27,709 nt of DNA from NCBI GenBank assembly GCA_041675865.1, contig JBAYTA010000017.1, forward strand, positions 1-27,709, written 5' to 3'. Below are positions 1 through 7,968 of the stretch, piece by piece. The notes below the pieces were generated by a model. The model had not been told where the DNA came from. It saw only the letters and a list, made by a program, of their open reading frames with translations, and ran no database searches. A program made the position numbers and the translations under genes. Each line of letters begins with the position of its first letter. The first letter of the stretch is position 1. Source of the DNA: DUVT01 sp041675865. Its GTDB lineage: Bacteria > Bacillota_I > Bacilli_A > ML615J-28 > CAG-698.

Positions 1-187
1 AAACTTGGAGGATGTTTTTACTTTTGTTTTGATTTCTTGCTCAAAAGTAATAAAGGAGCAAAGGAGTGATTTTTTTAACTAGGTTCACTAAACCTAAATA
101 TATTATTATCAACTTTGAATATTGTATGCATTTATTTTTAAATATTTTTTAATATTTTAAAATTTTAAATATTTTAAAATATGTTTA

Positions 188-216
188 TTGTAGGAAAACG
201 CTTTATTTGGTATAAT
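188..216 (+). promoter_or_regulatory. Sigma-A-type promoter of the GPH transporter
   Basis: TTGTAG (188-193), a 17-base spacer and TATAAT (211-216). It lies about 30 bases upstream of the GGGAG ribosome binding site (237-241) and the ATG at 249. An AT-rich tract immediately upstream could act as an UP element. Confidence 0.7.
193..206 (+). promoter_or_regulatory. Possible cre / LacI-family operator in promoter spacer
   Basis: GGAAAACGCTTTAT matches 12 of 14 positions of the Gram-positive cre consensus TGWAARCGYTWNCW and sits between the -35 and -10 boxes, where a bound repressor would block transcription. This would fit carbon-source control of a sugar transporter. It is inferred from one site; a gene-specific LacI-family regulator is equally possible. 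Confidence 0.35.
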
Positions 217-248
217 GTTTTTATACACTAAGAAATGGGAGAAATTTT

Positions 249-1871
249 ATGGAACAAGAAATAAAAAAAGATTATTTCAAAAGGAATAAATGGGCCTATA
301 GTTTAGGTGGTATCGGAAGAGATATGTCCTATACATTGGTCGCATCATTCTTTATTACTTATATTCAGTTTGCTGGTTTAGGTTTAAGTGTTGCTCAGTT
401 TTCTGTAATTAGTATGCTTCTAATTGCAGGCAGAGTCTGGGATGCAGTTAATGATCCGATAATGGGTACAATCATTGAAAATACAAAATCTAGATGGGGT
501 AAGTTTAAACCTTGGATTTTACTTGGTGCAGTTTTAACTGGGATCGTAGTTGTTTTAATGTTTAACTATCGTCCACTAGGTAATAATGGTTGGAATTTTG
601 TAATATTCTTCGGTATTATATATCTACTTTGGGAAATTACTTATACCATGAATGACATTTCATATTGGTCAATGCTTCCTTCAATTACAACAGATACAAA
701 AAGAAGAAACAGCATAACAACATTAGCAGTTGTATTTGCTGGAGTTGGAGCATTTGCAGCTAATGCAATTATTATGGTTACAACTACAGGGAATGCTGTT
801 AAGGGTTATGCACTAATTTCAATAATCATTGCAATTTTCTTAATCCTTTGCCAAGCACTTACTGTATTTGGTGTTAAACAACCAAAAATAGAAATTGATG
901 AATCAGAAGAAAAAATAACTATTCCTAAAATGATTAAAGTAATCAAGAATAACGACCAATTATTATGGGTTGTTCTTGCAATGCTTTTATATAATGTTGG
1001 TAGCGGAATTTTTATTGGTTTAGGTTATAATTTTATTTATATAGAACTAGGCTATGATGGAACATTAGCTTTAATCTTTATTGCTTCATTTGGAGTAAGT
1101 AATATCGGGATCCAAACACTTTACCCAAGACTCGCAAATAAGTTTGGCAGAAAGAAACTAGTATTATATAGTTTTATCGCAATAGCAGTTGGTTATTCAT
1201 TTATGTTATTACTTGGTTTTGTTCCTTTCTTACCAATTAATATAATAACAATTGTAATCTTTGGAGTTATTGTATTTGCAGGTCAAGCAATTATCTATAT
1301 GATTCTAACAATTAATATAACAAACACAGTTGAATATAATCAATATAAAACAAATGAAAGAAATGAAGCCGTTATATTTTCGCTTCGACCATTTATGGCT
1401 AAGTTCGGAAGTGCACTCCAACAAGGGATTGTTGCCTTAGTTTTAATTATTTCTGGAATCTATACTCTATCTGGAAATATCAATTTCTTAGAGAGTCAGA
1501 AACATTACTTTGACGATTTAACTCAAGCAGAACAAACCGAGTATAAAGAAAATATAACGAATCGTATAATTATTTTTGATACAGAAGAATTTGAAAATCT
1601 TACTCAAGAAGAAAAAGAGCATTATTATGATATTCTTGAAAATGTTACTTTTTCTCAATCTGAAGGAAAAGAAGTTATGGAAATTAAAGCAGCTGCAGAT
1701 AATTTCTTTAAAAATGAAGCAGATATTCCAATGAGATTGATTTTAAGAGCATCAATAACAATCCTACCTATTCTGTTTATCTTCTTTACATATGCAATTT
1801 TAACTCATAAATTTAAGATTGATGAAAAAATGTATGAAGATATTATAGCAGATATAAAATCAAGAAATTAA
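249..1871 (+). CDS. GPH-family (MelB-like) sugar:cation symporter
   Basis: Membrane symporter of the glycoside-pentoside-hexuronide family in the major facilitator superfamily, which imports sugars or glycosides with Na+ or H+. The diagnostic family motif is present: DPIMG at residues 69-73 followed by RWGKFKPW at 82-89. About 12 hydrophobic segments are visible. The substrate cannot be read from sequence. The protein is 540 residues, longer than the usual ~450-470, because of a charged segment at about residues 408-494 between the last two membrane helices. The ATG has a GGGAG ribosome binding site and its own promoter with a cre-like site. It is monocistronic, with a strong terminator directly after the stop. 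A nearby GH20 hexosaminidase makes an amino-sugar substrate conceivable, but that link is only inference. Confidence 0.85.
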   Translation: MEQEIKKDYFKRNKWAYSLGGIGRDMSYTLVASFFITYIQFAGLGLSVAQFSVISMLLIAGRVWDAVNDPIMGTIIENTKSRWGKFKPWILLGAVLTGIVVVLMFNYRPLGNNGWNFVIFFGIIYLLWEITYTMNDISYWSMLPSITTDTKRRNSITTLAVVFAGVGAFAANAIIMVTTTGNAVKGYALISIIIAIFLILCQALTVFGVKQPKIEIDESEEKITIPKMIKVIKNNDQLLWVVLAMLLYNVGSGIFIGLGYNFIYIELGYDGTLALIFIASFGVSNIGIQTLYPRLANKFGRKKLVLYSFIAIAVGYSFMLLLGFVPFLPINIITIVIFGVIVFAGQAIIYMILTINITNTVEYNQYKTNERNEAVIFSLRPFMAKFGSALQQGIVALVLIISGIYTLSGNINFLESQKHYFDDLTQAEQTEYKENITNRIIIFDTEEFENLTQEEKEHYYDILENVTFSQSEGKEVMEIKAAADNFFKNEADIPMRLILRASITILPILFIFFTYAILTHKFKIDEKMYEDIIADIKSRN

Positions 1872-1872
1872 C

Positions 1873-1904
1873 AATAACCCCTAGGACTTAACCTAGGGGT
1901 TATT
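1873..1904. terminator. Strong intrinsic terminator between convergent genes
   Basis: Perfect 13-bp stem AATAACCCCTAGG / CCTAGGGGTTATT around a 6-base ACTTAA loop, followed on the + strand by TTATTTT. It begins one base after the transporter stop and lies between it and the convergent SpoIID-domain gene. The minus-strand side is less T-rich, so termination in that direction is probably weaker. Confidence 0.9.
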
Positions 1905-1908
1905 TATT

Positions 1909-4389
1909 TTATAATAAGAAATAATCTCTAAAGAATGGTAATTCTTTATATTCATAAGTTATGTCAATTAAATCTATCGAACTATAATAAGAATTTAGAA
2001 TCTCAATATAATTCTTTCCGCTCTTACCTAAAGAGTTAGCACCATTTTGACTCATTCCAACACCATGACCATTACCACCACCATAAAAAGTAAATGTTCC
2101 ATTAACTTCTTCTATTGCAAAGAATCCTGAGAATAAAATAGAATTACTACTTGATTTAGAATAGTTTGCACTTGTTGCAGTTGAAGTGTAATTAGATGTA
2201 TTAGCATCTTGAGGTCTTAGTGTAAAACGCATATTATATTGATTTATAATTTTATATGTGTTTGTAGTTGTTTCTACAATCAATTCAATAACCACCCCAG
2301 ATGTTCCTCTTTTACCAACATATATATTTTCTACTTGACCAATACTTGTTGTAATTGGAAGTGACTTGTAAGTATCTCCAACTTTTGTAAGGATTAAATT
2401 TGGGTTTTGAGCATATCTTAATGTTAAATTCTTAGATATTGTTTGAGTAAGCTGGCTCTTAGTAAATGATACTTTCCATCTATGAAATCCAATTGTACTA
2501 TCAGGAGTTCTTACATTTATTGTTTTAAAGAAATTAAGCATATTTACTTCATTAGTATAATCAAATTCAATAGTATTCCCGCTTTGGTCAGTTGTATGGT
2601 TTTGTCCAATTAAATAATCAATAACTGCTGGGTTTAGATTGTCATCACTAATCCATACCTCGTGTGCACTTGCAGTAATTCCTGCTGATGTTGAATAGTA
2701 AAATGCATTTACTAATTCACCATCGTGCATCATTATTAATCCTTTAGTAGCATTAACCGCAGCAGTAGTATTTGTTTGTTGGTTTTGATTATTATATACT
2801 TGTGACATAACACTATCATCTACAGTATATCCATATTTTTCAAATGTCCTATTTAAGATATCTTTATAAGCATAAGTTCTAGCTGCTATAGCTTGAGCTT
2901 TTAATGCTTCCATATGATAACTTGCTGGCATTTCGCTTGGTACAACTTTATATAAATATTTTTCTAAACTAATATCATTTACAACAAGCATTCTACCTAA
3001 ATATAAACTTACTTCCATATTACCGCTATAAGTTCTATTAGATCCTCTTGAAATACTATCAATTCTAATCGCTTCACTATCATTATCCGGAATTATAATT
3101 AGACGTTTTGTTGTTTCCATAATAGTAATTCCATTATTTGTTATAACCATTTTTCCGGATTCAACTTTAAATCTTAAATTATTTGATTGATTTACTCTAA
3201 CCTCATCATTACCATCAAAAGTTTGGATTGTAATAGGTTCATAAGTTACAAAATCAATACTATCATGGAAGCGAGTTGAATCATCTGAAATATCATTAAT
3301 ATTTTTTCTAATTCCAACTCTTATATTTGAATAGCCAGTTTCTTGGTCAATTAAAATTGCTTTTACAGAATCGCTATTTTTACTATATTCAACATAGACA
3401 TTTTCCATACCAACATAGATATCATCTAAGGATCCAGTTATAACATTATTTCCATCATATTTTAATAATCTAGTATTTGCATCTAGTTTTGTGGAAGAAA
3501 CATTTAGTAACTCAATATAATTTTTAGTTCTATCAATTGCAAGAACTCTTGATGCTACATATTCAAATTCCGGAACTATTACACTTATAGTATAAGTTTT
3601 ACTAATTTCAGGATCATTTATATTTGTAGCGGTAATTACAACTTCACCAACAGTTAAAGCAGTTAATACTCCATTTTCTGTAATTGTTGCAATTTCAGCA
3701 TTTGATATTTCCCAGTTAAAATGACTTGTTATATCAACACCACCACTTAAAGCACTAAACTGAATTTCGCTATCTATATCAACAGCCTTAGGACCTACAA
3801 TTTTAAAATTTTCTCCCGCACCTTGTTTAACATTCATTGTAATTCTTGCAACTTTAGTAGGGTCAATTATACTCGTTGCGCTAATCTCAACTTCTCCGAT
3901 ACTTAAAGCTGTGACTAGTCCAGTTTCACTAACAGTAGCAATATTATTATTACTACTTTCCCAAGTTACATCTTTACTTGCATGTTGTGGGGTTGAGGAT
4001 ATATTTAATTGAGTTGCAGAATCAACAAAAATATCAAAGGGACCTAAGATTCTTATGCTTTCTAGTTCTGCTTCTGTAACAGTTATTTCTAAAGTAGCAA
4101 AAATACTTTCATCCTCTTTTAAACTAACTCTAATAGTTGCAACTCCAGCACTTATTCCAGTAATATAACCATCTTCTTCAACAATTAAAACGCCTTCATC
4201 ACTACTAGTGAATTCTACTTCAGCCTTTACTCCTTTTTTATCAAATGATACTTCAAGTAGTTTAGACTCATTAACTTCTATAAAATCATCACCTTCAATT
4301 TTAATCTCAGTGATTTTGTTACCTAAAAAACTACAACCGCTTATAGTAAATAAAAGTAATACTATTAAAGCAATTATTCTTGATTTCAT
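1909..4389 (-). CDS. Lipoprotein with three Ig-like (Big2) domains and a SpoIID/LytB domain
   Basis: Predicted surface lipoprotein: a hydrophobic N-terminus ends in a lipobox ISGC with Cys19. Three Big2-like modules (about residues 28-105, 108-190, 195-272) carry the repeated signature of a residue asserted, an 'xATVxxxGxVTALxxGExxI' core and a closing Thr-rich strand. The C-terminal half is a SpoIID/LytB domain: YLYKVVPSEMP with Glu486, then EALKAQAIAARTYAY, and GHGVGMSQNGA with His775 near the end. In Bacillus, SpoIID is a lytic transglycosylase that cleaves peptidoglycan strands during engulfment, and the Glu of the EMP motif is the expected catalytic residue. No other sporulation gene is in view, so a general role in envelope remodelling or binding is inferred. 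At 826 residues it is over twice the length of B. subtilis SpoIID because of the Ig-like part. It is monocistronic. Confidence 0.85.
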   Translation of the reverse strand: MKSRIIALIVLLLFTISGCSFLGNKITEIKIEGDDFIEVNESKLLEVSFDKKGVKAEVEFTSSDEGVLIVEEDGYITGISAGVATIRVSLKEDESIFATLEITVTEAELESIRILGPFDIFVDSATQLNISSTPQHASKDVTWESSNNNIATVSETGLVTALSIGEVEISATSIIDPTKVARITMNVKQGAGENFKIVGPKAVDIDSEIQFSALSGGVDITSHFNWEISNAEIATITENGVLTALTVGEVVITATNINDPEISKTYTISVIVPEFEYVASRVLAIDRTKNYIELLNVSSTKLDANTRLLKYDGNNVITGSLDDIYVGMENVYVEYSKNSDSVKAILIDQETGYSNIRVGIRKNINDISDDSTRFHDSIDFVTYEPITIQTFDGNDEVRVNQSNNLRFKVESGKMVITNNGITIMETTKRLIIIPDNDSEAIRIDSISRGSNRTYSGNMEVSLYLGRMLVVNDISLEKYLYKVVPSEMPASYHMEALKAQAIAARTYAYKDILNRTFEKYGYTVDDSVMSQVYNNQNQQTNTTAAVNATKGLIMMHDGELVNAFYYSTSAGITASAHEVWISDDNLNPAVIDYLIGQNHTTDQSGNTIEFDYTNEVNMLNFFKTINVRTPDSTIGFHRWKVSFTKSQLTQTISKNLTLRYAQNPNLILTKVGDTYKSLPITTSIGQVENIYVGKRGTSGVVIELIVETTTNTYKIINQYNMRFTLRPQDANTSNYTSTATSANYSKSSSNSILFSGFFAIEEVNGTFTFYGGGNGHGVGMSQNGANSLGKSGKNYIEILNSYYSSIDLIDITYEYKELPFFRDYFLL

Positions 4390-4416
4390 ATTTCTTCCCT
4401 CTTTCTAATTATTTAT

Positions 4417-4425
4417 ATTATAGCA
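4417..4425 (-). promoter_or_regulatory. Extended -10 promoter of the SpoIID-domain lipoprotein
   Basis: On the minus strand TGCTATAAT, an extended -10 element (TGnTATAAT). The -35 region 17 bases upstream is poor. A GAGGG ribosome binding site lies between it and the ATG at 4389. Confidence 0.6.
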
Positions 4426-4536
4426 TATTTCCGCCTAAAATTCTTTAGAAAACATTACATTACCAGATATTACAAAGGTACCAATTTAAGGAAATAAACT
4501 TTGATAATTATACAATATTTTCTTCCTTTTTACAAC

Positions 4537-4567
4537 CAAAAAAAGCACACCTTTTGATAAGGTGTAC
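4537..4567 (-). terminator. Intrinsic terminator after the alpha-CTD/sigma4-like gene
   Basis: On the minus strand GTACACCTT (4567-4559), a 5-base loop and AAGGTGTGC (4553-4545) with one G-T pair, then a run of seven T (4544-4538). It starts about 10 bases after the stop codon of the gene ending at 4577. Confidence 0.85.
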
Positions 4568-4576
4568 TTTTCTTTA

Positions 4577-7174
4577 TTACAATTCTAAATTCCTAATTGA
4601 AATTCCGTAATTTTCTTTTACGTAAGTTCTTAATTTCTTAGGATCAGTTATTTTAGTTACACTAGTTATATGATTTAAAAATTCTGAAATAGTAGTTTGG
4701 TTCTTAGATATTCTATAAAGATTACCTTTAGTAGTCTTTTTAATACCAGGAACATTCCTAATAAACGAAACCATTAATTCATTGTCTAACTTATAGTTTT
4801 CCATTTTCTTAAAAATTGGATTTGTTTCTTGATAATTATTTTTCTTTAAACTATAGTAAGTAAAATATTCTTCTTTATTTAAATATTTCTTAAGCGCTTC
4901 TACATACTTAACAATATCTGCTTTTTTAATTCCTTTAGACTCTAAATAATTCATCGTTACTAATTTATTGCCTTTTGCTGGGAAAGCTAAATATTCACTT
5001 CTTAAATTCTCAATAAATAATATTAATGTAGTCTCACGCATTTTATGATCTTTTTCAGTCATTTGGTAAACATCATGACTCAAGACTCTATCAAAGAAAA
5101 CATTTTTTAATGATGTATACTCTTCTTTAATTATATAGTTTATATCATGAGTTTTATATCCTAAATCTTTTAACCAAGAATTTGAGAAGTATTGATACAT
5201 ATCTTGTGTTATACCGTTTTCTTCTAAAATATCAGCTAATTCTTGAAGTTCATAGAAATCATCTTTCATAATATTTTTAATTCGAGATTTAACATCATCT
5301 GTTAATTTTGCTTCAAAATGGTAAACTGTTCTTAAGGAAATATAATCTCCTAAAGTTGCATTAATAACGTTTATTAAAGTACCTTTATGATAACCATATT
5401 TCTTAATTAATGAATTAGCAAAATCATCAATATTGACATTTCCCTGTAAATCCTTCCAATTTTGGATAACAACATCACTAAATGTCATTCCTTTTTTCGC
5501 AATCATTGGTTGACGGTTGAAATCAATAATGTCTTCAAACTCTAGATCTTTTGAAAAGTATCTTCTTAAGATGAAATGAAGTTCATAACCATCTCTTAAA
5601 TCATACTTGTTTAAGAATTTTTTATGTTTTATATAGAAATATGTACAAGAATAAACAGAATCTACAGAATATAAGATTTCTTTTAACTTATTTAATAAAT
5701 TATCATCTACTTGGCTATAATCATAAAATCTAACCTTTTGTAATGACTGAATAGTATTAGTTACAATATCAATATATTTATCAAAGAAATAATCAATCTT
5801 ATTATCAGCAGCAACCTTGTTTGCTATTTCAATAATTCTATTCTTATGCAATCCGCTATGTGGAATAAAATATTCAATCACATATTCTAAGAACTCTCTC
5901 TTAGTCATTTTATCTAAAAGTTTACCATAAACTTCTATTCGAGCAGGGAAGATTTCAGGTAATGACATCTTAAACTCTTCAATATCAAATTTTCCTATTT
6001 CTTTATTCCTCATCAACTCTAAGATATATTCTTCATTGAAAATATAGTCTTCTTCAAATGAGTATTTTATACCTAGATATTTAATAACATTATAGGATAA
6101 TTCGTTTAAATTAAACATTTTTTTAAATACTTCAGGATGCCAGTTAAATTTATTAAACTCTTTCACAAATGCTTCTTCATAAAACATTGTAATTGAAACC
6201 ATTCTATCTCTAACAATTTGTCTGATTCTTTCTCTAGTCTTTTTAAATCTATCTGCAACACTTTGGAGTGTATAACCACTAAATCTATCTAATAGTATAG
6301 CTTCGCTTTCTTCTTTCAATCCTACCTCTTCAACTTTTTCTAAGAAGTAAGGTAGTCTTATTAAATCATTTTCAATGATTAGATCTTTTCTATTTTTAAT
6401 TTTTTCTAAAAAACCATTAATAGTAGTATCAAGTTTTTGTGATTTAATATAATCCTTTAAATCTTTAAACCTTATATATCCTAAATTCTTATCAATTAAA
6501 AATCTTTTAAAGAAATAGAAGTCTGGATCTGGTTTTAAATTATAATATTTTTTTATCTTTTTAATAACAACATTTAAAGTTTTATAGTTAAACATATTAC
6601 TTAAAGCCCCAGTAAGGTAAGCTTTTCTAATATCACCTAATTTTGTAAGACCTAATTTTTCTAAAGAAATTATTGCACCTTGGGTGAAATTCATTTTGTA
6701 GATTACTACATCATCAATTACATTATTTGCACTATAAATAGGAATTTTTTCTTCCAGATTCTCTTTTTCCACAATCCGAAGTACACTCTCCATTACCTGG
6801 ACAATACTTTTAGATCCCAAATTCTCTACATCATATATTTCCATTTGTTCAATGATTAAAAGAAGTTTTGAGATAGTAAAGATATTACTATTATTTAGGG
6901 CATTCATTGATCGAAGTGATAATTTCAAATCCTTAAGACTGTATAAAGAATTTATAAACTCATATTTGTCAATTTCTTTATACCCAGAAATTTCATTGTG
7001 TAATTGCATCATCTTATATTCGGATAAAGATTTATTTAAGTCCTCATTATCTTTATCGCTTAATTTAAGAGTGTTAAAACTGTTAATTAGCTCATGAATA
7101 TGGTAGATACCTTGTGCTTCAACTTGCTCAATTAACCCAATAGGAAGTTTTAAAATTCTAATTGATTTGTTCAT
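4577..7174 (-). CDS. Large protein with RNA polymerase alpha-CTD-like and sigma region 4-like segments
   Basis: I do not recognise a named family. Start: an upstream in-frame GTG (7183) lies inside the ribosome binding site AAAGAGGTG, so the ATG at 7174 (865 residues) is the better start. Residues ~79-135 closely resemble the alpha-subunit C-terminal domain: LSLRSMNAL, then ...IFTISKLL, then ENLGSKSI. Segments at ~10-35 and ~160-200 look like weaker versions of the same helix-hairpin unit. Residues ~290-330 match sigma-70 region 4: GYTLQSVADRF followed by TRERIRQIV, the recognition helix-turn-helix. The remaining ~530 residues are Lys/Tyr-rich, probably helical, and unassigned. There is no signal peptide or membrane segment, so it is cytosolic and probably binds DNA or RNA polymerase. 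It has its own promoter and terminator and lies directly downstream of the AbiL-like pair. Confidence 0.75.
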   Translation of the reverse strand: MNKSIRILKLPIGLIEQVEAQGIYHIHELINSFNTLKLSDKDNEDLNKSLSEYKMMQLHNEISGYKEIDKYEFINSLYSLKDLKLSLRSMNALNNSNIFTISKLLLIIEQMEIYDVENLGSKSIVQVMESVLRIVEKENLEEKIPIYSANNVIDDVVIYKMNFTQGAIISLEKLGLTKLGDIRKAYLTGALSNMFNYKTLNVVIKKIKKYYNLKPDPDFYFFKRFLIDKNLGYIRFKDLKDYIKSQKLDTTINGFLEKIKNRKDLIIENDLIRLPYFLEKVEEVGLKEESEAILLDRFSGYTLQSVADRFKKTRERIRQIVRDRMVSITMFYEEAFVKEFNKFNWHPEVFKKMFNLNELSYNVIKYLGIKYSFEEDYIFNEEYILELMRNKEIGKFDIEEFKMSLPEIFPARIEVYGKLLDKMTKREFLEYVIEYFIPHSGLHKNRIIEIANKVAADNKIDYFFDKYIDIVTNTIQSLQKVRFYDYSQVDDNLLNKLKEILYSVDSVYSCTYFYIKHKKFLNKYDLRDGYELHFILRRYFSKDLEFEDIIDFNRQPMIAKKGMTFSDVVIQNWKDLQGNVNIDDFANSLIKKYGYHKGTLINVINATLGDYISLRTVYHFEAKLTDDVKSRIKNIMKDDFYELQELADILEENGITQDMYQYFSNSWLKDLGYKTHDINYIIKEEYTSLKNVFFDRVLSHDVYQMTEKDHKMRETTLILFIENLRSEYLAFPAKGNKLVTMNYLESKGIKKADIVKYVEALKKYLNKEEYFTYYSLKKNNYQETNPIFKKMENYKLDNELMVSFIRNVPGIKKTTKGNLYRISKNQTTISEFLNHITSVTKITDPKKLRTYVKENYGISIRNLEL

Positions 7175-7180
7175 TTTTTT

Positions 7181-7189
7181 CACCTCTTT
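7181..7189 (-). promoter_or_regulatory. Ribosome binding site deciding the start at 7174
   Basis: AAAGAGGTG on the minus strand, six bases before the ATG at 7174. The alternative in-frame GTG start is part of this site and so is unlikely to be used. Confidence 0.75.
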
Positions 7190-7205
7190 AAATGCAATAA
7201 TATAG

Positions 7206-7235
7206 ATTATATAAAAATTATTCTTAATATGTCAA
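7206..7235 (-). promoter_or_regulatory. Sigma-A promoter of the alpha-CTD/sigma4-like gene
   Basis: Consensus TTGACA (7235-7230), 18-base spacer and TATAAT (7211-7206) on the minus strand. It lies in the 80-base gap downstream of the RloB-type gene, so the 865-residue protein can be made independently of the defence pair. Confidence 0.85.
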
Positions 7236-7263
7236 TGTTTAAATAATATTAATTTTATAAATT

Positions 7264-7968
7264 CTAATTTTCTGTTGGATCTACTAATAAAAGATTTACA
7301 AAACTACTGATGTTTTCACCAATATCCGTAGCCATTTTCTCAAGTGATTTTGTAAGATATTTTGCTTCAACTAATGCATCTTTTAAATTATTTAGTAAAC
7401 TAGCTGGAATATTAGTTTTTGGATTAAATCCAAATCTATTCTTAACTAATCTCGAAATATATGTATAACCCGGCGAAATTCTTCTATTAACAAAGAGTTC
7501 CGCTTCATTTGGAGCTATTAATTGTTTATATGCATTTTGACGATGTAGTAAAATCCATATCTCAAAACATGGACTTGTTACTAATAAATTAACATCTTTG
7601 TTTTTCGCATTTTCAATAAATCTTAAATATTCACTTTTCCCATCTGGATGGCTCTTATATGAATCCCTATCAAATACAACCCAAAATACTGCATTTTCAT
7701 CTTCTATTAATTTTCTATAATCAAGCAAGAAATTAAGAAGTTGTTCTGGCGTATTGCTTCCTCTATCCCTAAGTGTTCTATCTAAATATATTAACTTTAT
7801 ATTATTATGAACTTTAAGTTCACTAAGCTTCCTTTCTAAATGTTTAAAATAGATTGGTTCGGTATTAGTACCTTCCATAATCAAATAATATGTTTTAAAT
7901 ACATCTCTACTTAAAAGTCTATCATCTGGATATCTTTTAAATAGTGAAACCCTCTCTCTAATTGCCAT
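7264..7968 (-). CDS. RloB-family protein, AbiLii-like (Toprim-like effector)
   Basis: A 234-residue cytosolic protein with the RloB family pattern: EGTNTEPIYF at residues 32-41, the acidic pair in VVFDRD (Asp100, Asp102), and SPCFEIWILLH at 132-142. This layout (a Glu, then DxD) resembles the metal-binding core of Toprim nucleases, and RloB/AbiLii is considered the likely effector of AbiL-type abortive-infection modules. The ATG overlaps the stop of the upstream ATPase gene by one base (TAATG), so the two are translationally coupled. The family call is strong. Activity and phage specificity are inference. Confidence 0.8.
   Translation of the reverse strand: MAIRERVSLFKRYPDDRLLSRDVFKTYYLIMEGTNTEPIYFKHLERKLSELKVHNNIKLIYLDRTLRDRGSNTPEQLLNFLLDYRKLIEDENAVFWVVFDRDSYKSHPDGKSEYLRFIENAKNKDVNLLVTSPCFEIWILLHRQNAYKQLIAPNEAELFVNRRISPGYTYISRLVKNRFGFNPKTNIPASLLNNLKDALVEAKYLTKSLEKMATDIGENISSFVNLLLVDPTEN

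Larger units (their letters stand above)
1..248. other. Leading intergenic region, no resolvable gene
   Basis: No complete gene is visible. A short frame on the + strand is open from the window edge (base 2) to a TAG at 80-82, and a minus-strand frame is open across the first ~50 bases. Either could be the edge of a neighbouring gene, but both are too short to call, and the codons of the + frame (TTG, GAG, AGG) differ from the TTA/GAA/AGA habit of the genes here. A perfect 6-bp hairpin (TAGGTT/AACCTA, 80-96) follows, without a U-tract. Bases 120-186 are almost pure A/T with short inverted repeats and lie just upstream of the promoter of the next gene. Confidence 0.5.

Noticed and set aside
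2..82. Short + strand frame open from the window edge that could be the end of an upstream gene
   Set aside because: Only 26 codons, with codon choice unlike the other genes here, and a minus-strand frame is equally open over the first part; not enough to call a gene.
80..96. Hairpin TAGGTT/AACCTA as a terminator
   Set aside because: The stem is only 6 bp and no T run follows on either strand.
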